Made by a program: the position numbers and the translations under genes. A DNA stretch of 64,000 nucleotides from an uncultured Arachnia sp. (lineage in GTDB: Bacteria; Actinomycetota; Actinomycetes; Propionibacteriales; Propionibacteriaceae): positions 1 through 64,000 of the forward strand of contig CANLSH010000015.1 of NCBI GenBank assembly GCA_947493705.1. Reading direction: 5' to 3'. This document shows, one piece after another, positions 28,919 to 38,208 of this stretch. Positions within the stretch are counted from its first letter, which is position 1, and every line of letters begins with the position of its first letter. The notes beneath the pieces are model-generated. The model saw only the letters and a program-made list of their open reading frames with translations, did not search any database and was not told the DNA's origin.

Positions 28919-29160
28919 GCCACCCCTCCTGATCCGAGCACGATGAATGCTCTGTCTCCAAGGGTTGCACACCACGGCAAGCGTCTCGACCCGATCCGGG
29001 ACCAAAATGCTCAAATGGTGGTGACGAGCACATTTTCCCTCTCCACTTCTCACTGGGACGTCGTCTGGTGATGCTGTGGGCTGCATTGGAGAACAGAAAT
29101 CGCATATGGAACTCGGACTTGCAACGCGTCGTCTGTGGGTGGCCTGCCAGACTGGAGACC

Positions 29161-29883
29161 ATGCTTGAGAAGCTCTTCGGCCCACCGGGGGAGTGGCCGG
29201 AACAGGACCTCATCGGGTACTCCGACGAGTTCGATCCCGGCACTGCCCTGATGGCCTACCGCTGCGGCGTGTTTCCCATGCCCCTGCAGAACGGCATCTT
29301 CAACAAGGAGATGGGGTGGTGGTCCCCCATGGAGCGCGCCCGGCTTCCGCTGGACGAATTGCGGATCACGAGATCATTGCGTCAGTCCACCAAGCGGTTC
29401 ACCACCACGGTGGACACGTCATTCCTCGACGTTCTGGATGCCTGCTCTGATCCGTCGCGGCCGGGGTCCTGGATTGATGAGCGGATCAAAACTGCCTTCA
29501 CCGTCCTCCACCACGTGGGCTACGTACACAGCATCGAGACGTGGGACGCCACGGGAAGGCTGGTGGGCGGACTGTATGGCGTCCATCTGAACGGCATGTT
29601 CGCCGGAGAATCGATGTTCCACGATCCCGATCATGGGCGGGACGCCTCCAAGGTGGCCCTGCTGCGGCTGTGTCTGGAACTTCGACGGGTGGGCGTCGAA
29701 CTCCTTGATGTGCAGTGGTTGACGCCGCACCTGGAGTCGATGGGGGCCCACGCCGTTCCCCGGACTTCGTACCTGGAGCTGTTGGACGAAAAGTTGAGGC
29801 AAAGCCACAACAACGCGTGGATCGCGCCGGAAAGATCGCGGATCTCCGGGACGGAACTCCTGTCCATGATGGAGGATGAGTGA
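29161..29883 (+). CDS. aat: Leucyl/phenylalanyl-tRNA--protein transferase
   Basis: 240-residue N-end-rule enzyme that adds Leu or Phe to N-terminal Arg/Lys of proteins, marking them for ClpS/ClpAP-type degradation. Family features: AYRCGVFPMPL, WWSPMERARLPL, SIETWDATGRLVGGLYGV, and GESMFHDPDHGRDASKVAL. ATG at 29161 gives the expected N-terminus. It ends just before the Fpg start (2-bp gap, TGACATG), so the two form an operon. Confidence 0.92.
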   Translation: MLEKLFGPPGEWPEQDLIGYSDEFDPGTALMAYRCGVFPMPLQNGIFNKEMGWWSPMERARLPLDELRITRSLRQSTKRFTTTVDTSFLDVLDACSDPSRPGSWIDERIKTAFTVLHHVGYVHSIETWDATGRLVGGLYGVHLNGMFAGESMFHDPDHGRDASKVALLRLCLELRRVGVELLDVQWLTPHLESMGAHAVPRTSYLELLDEKLRQSHNNAWIAPERSRISGTELLSMMEDE

Positions 29884-29884
29884 C

Positions 29885-30739
29885 ATGCCAGAACTGCCAG
29901 AGGTTGAAGCCATCGCCATGCAACTCGCTGCGCGGACTGCTGGAAAAGTGGTGGTGGCTGGACACCTCGTCGCGTTCAGCGCCTTGAAGACCTACACCCT
30001 GGGTCTCGAATCCTTGGCCGGCCTGGAAATTTCCGGCGTCTCAAGGCACGGCAAGTTCATCGACGTCGACGCCCAGGGTGTCCACCTCATCTTTCACCTC
30101 GCCCGCGCAGGATGGGTCACATGGCACGCACTGGTGCCAAAAACACTGCCCAGACCCGGCAAATCGCCCATCGCGCTACGCATCGAGCTGGACGATGGCT
30201 CGGGCTTCAGCCTCACGGAGGCCGGCTCACAGCGGCACCTTGCCGTCTACGTCGTGGCGTCTCCCGAGGAGGTGCCGGGTATTGCGGCGCTCGGGCCGGA
30301 CCCACTGGGCGAGGACTTCACCGTGGAGGCGCTTGCCGGAACCCTGCAAACCGCGGGCCGGGGGCAGATCAAGGGAGTGCTGCGTGACCAGAAGCTCATC
30401 GCAGGGATAGGGAATGCATTCTCCGATGAGATCCTGCACGCCGCCAGGCTCAGCCCGTTCACACCAGCGAACACCGTCGATGCTGCGAACCTGCACGGGC
30501 ACATCCTCACTGTTCTGAACGGCACCCTGGAGGCGGTGAAAGACGTCGACATGGAAGATCTCAAGAACGCCAAGCGCGGCGGGTTGCGTGTCCATGGGCG
30601 CGCCGGTGAACGTTGTGACGTGTGTGGCACCACCATCGCGCAAGTGTCCTTCGCTGATTCGTCGTTGCAGTACTGTCCCGGCTGCCAAACGGGCGGCAAA
30701 CTCCTGGCTGATCGCAGAATGTCGAAGCTGTTGAAGTAG
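29885..30739 (+). CDS. Formamidopyrimidine-DNA glycosylase (Fpg/Nei family)
   Basis: 284-residue base-excision glycosylase/AP lyase. The catalytic N-terminal proline and glutamate are in MPELPEVE, which fixes the start at ATG 29885 rather than the in-frame ATG at 29876. Further motifs are SRHGKFIDV (conserved lysine), the H2TH helix QKLIAGIGNAFSDEILHAAR and the C-terminal zinc finger C-x2-C...C-x2-C (CDVCGTT, CPGCQTGG). Bacterial genomes of this group usually carry several paralogues, so MutM versus Nei specificity is left open. Confidence 0.92.
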   Translation: MPELPEVEAIAMQLAARTAGKVVVAGHLVAFSALKTYTLGLESLAGLEISGVSRHGKFIDVDAQGVHLIFHLARAGWVTWHALVPKTLPRPGKSPIALRIELDDGSGFSLTEAGSQRHLAVYVVASPEEVPGIAALGPDPLGEDFTVEALAGTLQTAGRGQIKGVLRDQKLIAGIGNAFSDEILHAARLSPFTPANTVDAANLHGHILTVLNGTLEAVKDVDMEDLKNAKRGGLRVHGRAGERCDVCGTTIAQVSFADSSLQYCPGCQTGGKLLADRRMSKLLK

Positions 30740-30881
30740 TCGCCGGGTCATGTGGAACCCAGTGCCGCCGTGGCGGATATGGCGGAGCGTCCGCGTCAAT
30801 CCCTCCGACGAATGTGGTTGTGGCATCGGCATGAGCGGACCCGTGGCGTGAGCTCGGGCCTGATGCACTAGCCTCGACGAC

Positions 30882-31805
30882 GTGCTCGGTTACTTCGGTC
30901 CGGCGGGAACATTCACGCACCAGGCGCTCCTCTCCGTGACGGATGAGGAGGCTATTGCGCTGCCCAGCGTCGCCCAGGCGCTGGATGCCGTTCGCTCGGG
31001 GGAGGTGGAGCGCGCGGTCGTGCCCATCGAGAACTCCGTCGAGGGTGGGGTGTCTGCGACGCTTGATGAGCTCATTGCCGGTCAGCGGCTGGTGATTGTG
31101 GGGGAGATCGTCATCCCCGTGACGTTCGGTCTGTACACGCGGCCCGGGACGACACTGGCCGACGTCCGGCATGTGTTGACACATGGTCATGCCCTGGCGC
31201 AGGTGCGCCAATGGCTGTCCCGCGAATTGCCCGATGCGCTCGTCACCGCTGCCGGATCGACTGCTGGGGCCGCGCAGGAGGTGGCCGATCCGGCGTCGCG
31301 ACACGATGCCGCGGTCTGCGCCCGGGTGGCCGGAGAGATCTACGGCCTCGACGAGGTGGCCTACGGTATCGAGGACAACCCCGGGGCCGTGACACGTTTC
31401 GTGATGGTGGGCCGGCCAGGACCAGTGGCGGAGCGAACCGGCAGCGACAAGACCACGCTGGTGGCGTACATGCAGGAGGACCGCTCCGGTGCGCTGTTGG
31501 AGATCCTGGAGCAATTCGCCGTGCGGGGTGTGAACCTGACGCGCATCGAGTCCCGTCCCACCAAAACCGTTCTCGGCAGCTACTGCTTTGCCATTGACGC
31601 GGAGGGTCATCTGCACGACAAGCGTGTCGCCGAGGCGCTGCTCGGACTGCACCGGATTTGTCGCGGTGTCATCTTCCTGGGGTCATATGCCAGGGCTGAC
31701 GCGCAACGACCCGAAGTGGCGCCGGGCTTTTCCGACGCTGACTTCCGGAGTGCCTCAGAGTGGTTGGCGGACCTGGAACGCCCTGCCGGACCGACCACTG
31801 GCTGA
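30882..31805 (+). CDS. pheA: Prephenate dehydratase
   Basis: 307-residue monofunctional enzyme converting prephenate to phenylpyruvate in phenylalanine synthesis. Starts at GTG 30882 with LGYFGPAGTFTHQAL; catalytic-domain motifs are PIENSVEGGV, and the TRF triad in VTRFVMVGR. The C-terminal ACT domain (LVAYMQEDRSGALLEILEQF, NLTRIESRPTK) provides feedback inhibition by phenylalanine. Stand-alone gene; its last 4 bases open a 15-bp direct repeat that recurs at 31858. Confidence 0.94.
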   Translation: MLGYFGPAGTFTHQALLSVTDEEAIALPSVAQALDAVRSGEVERAVVPIENSVEGGVSATLDELIAGQRLVIVGEIVIPVTFGLYTRPGTTLADVRHVLTHGHALAQVRQWLSRELPDALVTAAGSTAGAAQEVADPASRHDAAVCARVAGEIYGLDEVAYGIEDNPGAVTRFVMVGRPGPVAERTGSDKTTLVAYMQEDRSGALLEILEQFAVRGVNLTRIESRPTKTVLGSYCFAIDAEGHLHDKRVAEALLGLHRICRGVIFLGSYARADAQRPEVAPGFSDADFRSASEWLADLERPAGPTTG

Positions 31806-32107
31806 TCGTCGGCGCCACGCATCGTGCCAACCACCCGACGAATGGACCGTCCCCGTTCTGATCGTCGGCGCCGGACGTCGTCGGCCGCGCTCATGGACAA
31901 CCGGACACGCCGCATCCACTGGACACCGACGCAACATCTGGCTCGGTGGCTACTGGTTGCGCTGACTCTGGTCGCTGCTCTGCGCGAGGGCTACTGAGTG
32001 CGGCGTGTCCGGTCAATGGGGTTGATGGCGTCTCAAGTCGACACCGCAACAGAACTCGCGGTGGTCCTCCGATAGCCTCTGCGCGTCGCCCCACTGAAAG
32101 AACCTTC
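31806..32107. other. Intergenic region with 15-bp direct repeat
   Basis: CTGATCGTCGGCGCC occurs at 31802-31816 (overlapping the pheA stop) and again at 31858-31872. Apart from one possible small frame at 31842-31997, listed separately, no gene or clear promoter is evident. The antiporter start follows at 32108. Confidence 0.5.
31842..31997 (+). CDS. Possible small protein (51 aa), unverified
   Basis: An ATG frame of 51 codons (a GTG at 31824 would extend it by six). The N-terminal half is very Arg-rich; the C-terminus has a hydrophobic stretch ARWLLVALTLVAAL that might insert in a membrane. Third-position GC is fairly high, as in neighbours, but there is no clear ribosome-binding site and no recognised family. 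It may be chance. Confidence 0.2.
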   Translation: MDRPRSDRRRRTSSAALMDNRTRRIHWTPTQHLARWLLVALTLVAALREGY

Positions 32108-33460
32108 ATGAATGCCGTCCTGACTGCCGTACTGGTGATGCTCGTACTCGCCGTCGCCCGCGTCCACGTGGTGCTCGCACTGGCAGCCGGTGCCGTCGTG
32201 GGAGGGGTCGTCGCCGGTCTGGGACTCGACGCCACGATGGTGGCATTCCAGGAAGGGCTCGGGGCCGGGGCCAAGATCGCCCTGTCATACGCGTTGCTGG
32301 GCGCCTTCGCCATGGCCGTCGCGCACTCGGGACTTCCGAGATTACTGGCGGAGTGGATGGTGAAGAGGCTGGGTGATCCCGATGCGCCCAACCAGAAGGC
32401 GGTTGAGGGCGTCAAGTGGGGGATCATCTCCGGCGTACTGGCCATGGCGATCATGAGCCAGAACCTGATCCCCGTCCACATCGCCTTCATCCCGTTGCTC
32501 ATTCCTCCGCTGCTGGGAGTTCTGACCCGACTGCGCATTGACCGACGCCTCATCGCCTGCGCACTCACGTTCGGGCTCGTCACCTCCTACATGTTTCTGC
32601 CCATCGGGTTCGGCCGGATCTACCTGAACGACATCCTCCTCGGCAACATTGAGAGTGCCGGCATGGACGTCGCCGATGTCAGCATCTTCTCTGCCATGGG
32701 CATCCCAGCGCTGGGAATGGTGGCCGGCCTGCTGATCGCCATCTTCATCTCCTACCGGAAACCACGCGACTACAATCCGGCTGCAACCATCGACGTCGAC
32801 GCTCCTGCTCCGAACAGGATCTCCCGGTACAAGGTGGCGGTCTCGTTGGTGGCGATCCTCGCCTGCTTCGCCATCCAGGCCTGGATGACCGCCGTGGGCA
32901 CCGAGGCAGATCCGCTCCTGGTGGGTGCGCTCGTGGGGCTCGCCCTGTTCATGACCACCGGCGTCGTCGCGTGGAACGAAGCGGATCGGGTATTCACCGG
33001 CGGCATGCGGATGATGGCCATGATTGGGCTGGTCATGATCACGGCCCAGGGCTTCGCATCGGTGATGAACGCCACCGGAGACATCGAGACCCTGGTGGCA
33101 CAGGGATCCGACGTCTTCGGCACCAACCGCGCGCTGGCTGCCATCGTGATGCTGTTGGTGGGTCTCGTGGTGACGATGGGCATCGGCAGTTCGTTCTCGA
33201 CGCTGCCCATCATCGCCGCCATTTATGTGCCACTGTGCATCACCTTGGGTTTCTCGCCGGTGGCGACGGTGGCCATCATCGGTACTGCCGGCGCCCTCGG
33301 CGATGCCGGTTCCCCGGCGTCGGACTCGACGCTGGGACCCACGGCGGGTCTCAACGCCGATGCCCAGCACGACCACATCCGGGGCAGCGTCATTCCGACT
33401 TTCCTGCACTTCAATCTGCCGTTGCTCGCCGCTGGCTGGATTGCGGCGCAGATCCTCTGA
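32108..33460 (+). CDS. Na+/H+ antiporter family protein (NhaC-like)
   Basis: 450-residue transporter with about eleven to twelve hydrophobic helices. Recognisable stretches are SQNLIPVHIAFIPLLIPPLL, SYMFLPIGFGRIYLNDIL and GDAGSPASDSTLGPTAGLN, as in the Na+/H+ antiporter (NhaC/ion-transporter) superfamily proteins of this length. Probably exchanges Na+ for H+, although related proteins carry dicarboxylates or amino acids, so the substrate is uncertain. ATG at 32108 is chosen; the longer frame starting at 31946 is not membrane-protein-like before this point. Confidence 0.8.
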   Translation: MNAVLTAVLVMLVLAVARVHVVLALAAGAVVGGVVAGLGLDATMVAFQEGLGAGAKIALSYALLGAFAMAVAHSGLPRLLAEWMVKRLGDPDAPNQKAVEGVKWGIISGVLAMAIMSQNLIPVHIAFIPLLIPPLLGVLTRLRIDRRLIACALTFGLVTSYMFLPIGFGRIYLNDILLGNIESAGMDVADVSIFSAMGIPALGMVAGLLIAIFISYRKPRDYNPAATIDVDAPAPNRISRYKVAVSLVAILACFAIQAWMTAVGTEADPLLVGALVGLALFMTTGVVAWNEADRVFTGGMRMMAMIGLVMITAQGFASVMNATGDIETLVAQGSDVFGTNRALAAIVMLLVGLVVTMGIGSSFSTLPIIAAIYVPLCITLGFSPVATVAIIGTAGALGDAGSPASDSTLGPTAGLNADAQHDHIRGSVIPTFLHFNLPLLAAGWIAAQIL

Positions 33461-33484
33461 CGTCGGGCTTCGACTGGGAATCTG

Positions 33485-35017
33485 TCAGTGTGGGACCTTC
33501 ACGCGCAGGGCAGCGGGCAGCACTTCGAAGGTCAGATCCGTGGTCTTGCCGATCACATCGCCGTCGAGCTCGTAGAGTTCCTCATCGCGCAGTTGGATGC
33601 GCACGCGTTCACCGGTTCGCCGATCCATGGTGGCGGGCTCCTTGCTCTGCGCCAGCACGGCAGACACCATCTGGGTCAGCTCCACCTGGTTCTTCGGGGA
33701 GGCGATCAGCACATCCAGGACGCCGTCGCTCGCAGAGGCTGCGGGCATCAGTGTGAGGCCGGCCTGCAGGTCGCTCACGTTGCCCACCATCACCAGGGAC
33801 GCATCCCGGACCAGGGGCTCGTCGTCGTCCATCGTCACCCTCGCGTGGAAGGGGCGGGCCTTGACATGGTTCAGACCAGCGATGACATACGCGGCGACGC
33901 CGATCTGATTCTTCAGTTCCTCGTTGGTGTCGTTGAGGACCGCTGCGTCGGCGCCCACGCCACACATCACGGCCGCGTACTGCACGTCGCGACGCGAATC
34001 ATTGACGCGGAGGATGTCGATGGTTGTCATCTTGCCTCTCAGCGCGACGTCGAGCGCCCGTTCGGTGTCAAACGGGATTTTCAGGTTGCCAGCAAGGAGG
34101 TTTCCCGTGCCGGAGGGCAAGATCGCCATCGTCACCTCCGAATTGGCCAGCGCTCCGCAGACCACGCGCACGGTGCCATCACCGCCAGCAACCAGCACCA
34201 GATCCACCTCGGCCTCCAGCGCCTGCTCCGCCATGCCACGGCCCGGATCATCGACGGTGGTGGACAGCCATATCGGTGGGCCCCAGCCATTCTCCGCGAG
34301 GCGTCCCTCGATCAGACCCTTGAAGACCGTCTGATCCACCACCTTCGTCGGGTTGTAGATGATGGCTGCCCGGCCACCCCCCTCCGTGGGTCGACGCAGC
34401 CGCACGGCATGAACCCCCGTCAACAGGTTGGCGACGCTGGCCACCAACCCACCAAGAAGGATGCCGCCCACCACGTCCGTGATGTGGTGTGCGCGCATCA
34501 GCAGGAGGTTGGCGGCGAAGAGCGCCACGAGAGTCGCTCCTGCGATCTGCCAGATCCGGATGGTGCCACGGCGTCGGCCAGCTGTCGTGGTGAGGGTGGC
34601 GAACATGATGGCGACGGTGGTGGCAGCCACCATGTGAGGCGCCGGGTAACCGGGGCCCTGGTGGGTGATGAGGAAGTCCCAGACGGACGTGGGCCGCTCA
34701 CGCCCGATCAACTCCTTGAGAAGTGTCGAGGCGCCAAAGCTGAGTGCCACCGACAGCACCAGGGCAGCTGAGACGCTGGTGAGCTGCCGACGGCTCGCCC
34801 ACACGCTGGCGACGAGCAGAAGTGGGTACAACACCAGGGGCAGGCTGATGACAGCGATCGCTGCACCGATCTGGCCCAGCGTGCCGCGGGCCGGTGGCAC
34901 AGGTACCTGCCAGAGCTCATCGAGAGCCGTCGGCAACAACGCCGTCCACAGCCCGAAGAGTATTGCGAACACGGCCGTGGCAACGAGATTGAATTTTGAG
35001 CGCTGCCACATGATCAT
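33485..35017 (-). CDS. PAP2 phosphatase-diacylglycerol kinase fusion
   Basis: 510-residue fusion. The N-terminal half is a membrane PAP2 domain with about six helices: motif 1 KELIGRERP is intact, motif 2 reads YPAPHM instead of PSGH, and motif 3 reads RAHHITDVVGG with the conserved histidine and aspartate but a shortened Arg-His spacing. The C-terminal half (from about 220) is a soluble lipid kinase domain with the nucleotide loop GGDGTVRVVCG and PSGTGNLLAGNL. Such fusions could interconvert phosphatidate and diacylglycerol or act on undecaprenyl lipids. ATG at 35017 (MIMWQRSKF) is preferred; the frame continues to 35110. Confidence 0.82.
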   Translation of the reverse strand: MIMWQRSKFNLVATAVFAILFGLWTALLPTALDELWQVPVPPARGTLGQIGAAIAVISLPLVLYPLLLVASVWASRRQLTSVSAALVLSVALSFGASTLLKELIGRERPTSVWDFLITHQGPGYPAPHMVAATTVAIMFATLTTTAGRRRGTIRIWQIAGATLVALFAANLLLMRAHHITDVVGGILLGGLVASVANLLTGVHAVRLRRPTEGGGRAAIIYNPTKVVDQTVFKGLIEGRLAENGWGPPIWLSTTVDDPGRGMAEQALEAEVDLVLVAGGDGTVRVVCGALANSEVTMAILPSGTGNLLAGNLKIPFDTERALDVALRGKMTTIDILRVNDSRRDVQYAAVMCGVGADAAVLNDTNEELKNQIGVAAYVIAGLNHVKARPFHARVTMDDDEPLVRDASLVMVGNVSDLQAGLTLMPAASASDGVLDVLIASPKNQVELTQMVSAVLAQSKEPATMDRRTGERVRIQLRDEELYELDGDVIGKTTDLTFEVLPAALRVKVPH

Positions 35018-35181
35018 GGGCGCATTGTTCCACGCTCCGGCTGTCACCCGTCGAATCGGGGACAGCGCCCGCAGCGGTGGCGACGGGAAAGCTGCTGATC
35101 GCTGTGTCACTGAAGCGCTGGTGCTTTCCTCCGGTTGCTCGACGTTCGTGACGGCGGATTCGTTTCAGTAGGCTGAAGCGC

Positions 35182-36456
35182 ATGATTGATCCGAAGCTGT
35201 TGCGCACCGACCCTGACCGCGTCCGTCGTTCCCAGACGGCCCGTGGGGAGTCAGTGGGGTTGGTGGATGAACTCGTGGCCGCCGACGGTGAACGACGCTC
35301 ACAGATTGCTCGGTTCGAGAACCTGCGCGCTGAGCAGAAGACTGCTGGAAAGTCCGTTGCCAGGGCATCAGGGGAGGAAAAGGCGGCTCTACTGGCCACC
35401 ACCAAGCAGCTCTCCGCCGACGTCAAGGCCGCCCAGGCCGCTGCTGACGATGCTGGCGTCCGCTTCGAGAACCTGATGAGTCAGCTGGGAAACCTCGTCG
35501 CTGACGGCGTACCTGAAGGTGGCGAGGATGAAGGCACCGTTCTGGGGACGGTTGGCACGCCACGCGATTTTGCTGCCGAGGGCTTTGCGCCGAAGGACCA
35601 CCTGGAGCTGGGGGAGGCTCTCGGCGCCATAGACATGGAGCGCGGGGCGAAGATCTCCGGATCCCGGTTCTACGTCCTGACCGGTGTGGGGGCGATGTTG
35701 GAAATCGCTCTGCTCAACCTGGCGATGGCCAAGGCCACTGAGTGGGGCTTCACCCCGATGATTCCCCCTGCACTGGTGAAGCCGTCCGCCATGGAGGGAA
35801 CGGGGTTCCTGGGGCAGGCAGCGCAGGACGTCTACCACCTGCCAGCCGACGACCTGTATCTCGTGGGCACTTCAGAAGTGGCGCTGGCCGCCTACCACTC
35901 CGACGAGATTCTGGAATCTGCGACGTTGCCACGACGCTACGTGGCCTACAGCCCCTGCTTCCGTCGGGAGGCCGGTTCCCACGGCCGCGACACGCGCGGC
36001 ATCTTCCGTGTCCACTGGTTCGACAAGGTGGAGATGTTCGTCCACTGCCGCCCCGAGGACGCCGAGGCATGGCACGAGAAGCTGCTCGGCTACGAGAAGG
36101 ACTTCCTGACGGCGCTGGAACTGCCATTCCAGGTGCTCAACGTGGCGGCAGGGGATCTGGGGCTCTCAGCAGCCCGCAAGTTTGACTGCTACGCGTGGCT
36201 GCCCACCCAGGATCGCTACCGTGAGGTCACCTCCACCTCGAACTGCACCCAGTTCCAGGCCCGCAGGTTGGGTATCCGCTATCGCGGCGAGGACGGGACC
36301 GAGCCCGTCGCCACCCTGAATGGGACGCTGTGTGCCATGACACGCATCATCATCATGCTGTTGGAGAATCATCAGCAGGCCGACGGCTCCGTCGCCGTCC
36401 CGGAGGCGCTGCGCCCCTATCTGGGTGGCCGCGAGTTCCTGGTGCCAGCGGCATGA
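35182..36456 (+). CDS. serS: Seryl-tRNA synthetase
   Basis: 424-residue class II aminoacyl-tRNA synthetase. The N-terminal coiled-coil arm (about 30-100) is followed by the catalytic core: motif 1 region around [30 protein letters not shown], motif 2 [19 protein letters not shown], and motif 3 [17 protein letters not shown]. Charges tRNA-Ser. ATG at 35182. Its stop overlaps the next start as ATGA, coupling it to the HAD phosphatase gene. Confidence 0.97.
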   Translation: MIDPKLLRTDPDRVRRSQTARGESVGLVDELVAADGERRSQIARFENLRAEQKTAGKSVARASGEEKAALLATTKQLSADVKAAQAAADDAGVRFENLMSQLGNLVADGVPEGGEDEGTVLGTVGTPRDFAAEGFAPKDHLELGEALGAIDMERGAKISGSRFYVLTGVGAMLEIALLNLAMAKATEWGFTPMIPPALVKPSAMEGTGFLGQAAQDVYHLPADDLYLVGTSEVALAAYHSDEILESATLPRRYVAYSPCFRREAGSHGRDTRGIFRVHWFDKVEMFVHCRPEDAEAWHEKLLGYEKDFLTALELPFQVLNVAAGDLGLSAARKFDCYAWLPTQDRYREVTSTSNCTQFQARRLGIRYRGEDGTEPVATLNGTLCAMTRIIIMLLENHQQADGSVAVPEALRPYLGGREFLVPAA

Positions 36457-37298
36457 GGCGCGCCGAGATGGCTGCCACCCCCGAAACTCGGGGAGTGAAT
36501 GGAGTCACACCGCAGGCGGTTCCCTTCGAGCCCAAACTGGTGGCTCTCGACGTGGACGGCACGCTCGTGGATGGCGACGGCGTGATGCGCGACGACGTTC
36601 GTGAAGCAGTTGCGCGCATCGTTGCGGCTGAGATTCCGGTGGTCATCGCCACGGGGAGGGGATGGAGCTCCACGGACATCATCGTTGACGAACTGCAACT
36701 GCCCCATGGGTGGGCCGTCACGGCCAACGGCGCAATGCTGGTGACGTACCCACCGCTGAGGATTGAGTCCGAGGTCAGGTTCGATCCCGCGGACAGCATC
36801 GCCAAGGTCTCCAAGCATGCGCCGGACGCAATCATTGGAGTTCAGGAGGGGCTGACGTGGCGCGTGACGCGTCACTTCCCCGAAGGGGAGTTGCATGGCG
36901 ACGTGCAGATCGAGTCGCTGGAGGAATTGGCGTCACGGCCGGTGTCCCGGATCGTGGTCCGCGATCCCAACAGCTCAGAAGCGACTTTCAACGGGATGGC
37001 CCAGTCCTTGGGCCTGCATGAGGTGGCCTACTTCATCGGATGGTCCGCCTGGCTGGACATCGCACCGAAGGGCATCGACAAGGCACACGGCTTGCAGCGC
37101 GTGGTTGATGAGCTGGGCCTGAGTGCCTCGGATGTCCTGGCGTTGGGTGATGGTGGCAACGACATCGAAATGCTGGCCTGGGCGGGGCGAGGGGTGGCCA
37201 TCGGTGACGCGGCAGAAAATGTGCGCGCCGTCGCGGATCACGTCACGGGACGCTTCCGCGACGGTGGGACTGCCGAAGAACTCTCCCGGTGGTTCTGA
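36453..37298 (+). CDS. HAD-superfamily hydrolase, Cof-type
   Basis: 281-residue phosphatase of the Cof/YbiV subclass. Motif [16 protein letters not shown], motif [13 protein letters not shown], the C2-type cap, the lysine in [10 protein letters not shown] and motif [14 protein letters not shown] are all present. Members dephosphorylate small phosphorylated sugars or cofactors; substrate is unknown. ATG at 36453 overlaps serS (ATGA). The serS-HAD arrangement is common in actinobacteria. Confidence 0.87.
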   Translation: MRRAEMAATPETRGVNGVTPQAVPFEPKLVALDVDGTLVDGDGVMRDDVREAVARIVAAEIPVVIATGRGWSSTDIIVDELQLPHGWAVTANGAMLVTYPPLRIESEVRFDPADSIAKVSKHAPDAIIGVQEGLTWRVTRHFPEGELHGDVQIESLEELASRPVSRIVVRDPNSSEATFNGMAQSLGLHEVAYFIGWSAWLDIAPKGIDKAHGLQRVVDELGLSASDVLALGDGGNDIEMLAWAGRGVAIGDAAENVRAVADHVTGRFRDGGTAEELSRWF

Positions 37299-37317
37299 CG
37301 GGCACCGCCAAAGATCC

Positions 37318-37866
37318 TCAGGCAGCAACCACTGGCCGGCGCGGTCCCGCTTTCACCTCGTCGGCGGCGCGCATCACCTGATCCGGCGTGGGCCGCACCT
37401 TCCGAGGGGTGGGTTCCAGTCCGTCGCGTTCAATGCGGCGAAGGTGGCGCTTGATCGTGGAGACGGAGCACCCGACGCGGGCCGCGATGGCGCTCAGCGG
37501 TTCGTTGGGATTGGCGACGCGCAGGCGATGGATCTCGTTGCGGTCGAACTGGCGACCGGAGTTGACTCCTGCGTAGGCATCAAGATCGTCCTCGTGGACT
37601 GTGACACCGAGCCGATGACGAATCTCCTGGCGCTGACGCTTCGTGGTCCCGGCGACGAAACCACTCACGTCAAACTTGGTCACCGCATCGGAGAGGCACT
37701 GTGCCTGAATGGGGCAACCGGCGCACATTTTTTCAGCCTGCGCGCGCAGCATTGATTGTTCTCGACGGCTTGAGTGCTTCCCAGCAGGCTGCGTATCGTC
37801 AAGGAGGGGGTTGAGAAAAATGTTGGCGTAGGCCACGCATGGGGTCTGCGTCTCATCTACAGGCAC
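37318..37866 (-). CDS. WhiB-family regulator with C-terminal helix-turn-helix
   Basis: 182-residue protein. The WhiB part (about 1-95) has four cysteines for an Fe-S cluster: C10 in TPCVAYANIF and the group CAGCPIQAQC (C-x2-C-x5-C), then the turn GFVAGTTKRQRQEI that replaces the usual GVWGG. Residues about 112-150 form an additional helix-turn-helix (EPLSAIAARVGCSVSTIKRHL) not found in ordinary 80-130-residue WhiB proteins. It starts at GTG 37866 with AAAGGGA about 8 nt upstream. It is divergent from the aldo/keto reductase gene across a 342-bp region. Confidence 0.8.
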   Translation of the reverse strand: MPVDETQTPCVAYANIFLNPLLDDTQPAGKHSSRREQSMLRAQAEKMCAGCPIQAQCLSDAVTKFDVSGFVAGTTKRQRQEIRHRLGVTVHEDDLDAYAGVNSGRQFDRNEIHRLRVANPNEPLSAIAARVGCSVSTIKRHLRRIERDGLEPTPRKVRPTPDQVMRAADEVKAGPRRPVVAA

Positions 37867-38208
37867 TTGTTCGTCCCTTTCGTTCGCTATTGCACACGAC
37901 TATGGAGAGTGCTCGTTCCATTGTGGCACTATGTTGCCGCAGATACTTGATGAGCGCCAGACCCTTTAGTATGAGGTCAGCCCGCGTCTGCTGGCTCTTC
38001 ATTCCCGGTGACTCCGGGCCGGTACCCTGTGCTGGGCCTGGCCCCCGCCTCTCCCCGTCCGACGGAATTCGTCGCCTAGTGAGAGATGCTTTGGAGATGG
38101 ATCGGAAAAGTAGCGCGGTGGCTACACCCTCTCGGGTGAGATGCGGTTTTTTGGTGAGGAGCGTAGCTTTGGTGACGCAATGAGTTGCTCTATCCGGAAG
38201 GTTTAACA
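37867..38208. other. Divergent intergenic region with hairpins and T-tract
   Basis: Between the WhiB-type gene and the aldo/keto reductase. It contains three small perfect stems: CCCGG/CCGGG (38004-38018), CGACG/CGTCG (38060-38074) and GTAGC/GCTAC (38111-38125 approx.), then CACCC/GGGTG (38125-38138) followed 8 nt later by TTTTTT (38147-38152). AT content is higher than in the flanking genes. The series ends like an intrinsic terminator about 55 bp before the reductase start, so a leader RNA or small RNA is possible. I could not assign it to a known RNA family. Confidence 0.4.

Noticed and set aside
32342..33409. 355-codon minus-strand frame opposite the antiporter
   Set aside because: Extremely His/Asp/Gly/Arg-rich, as expected from the complement of a hydrophobic membrane protein gene.
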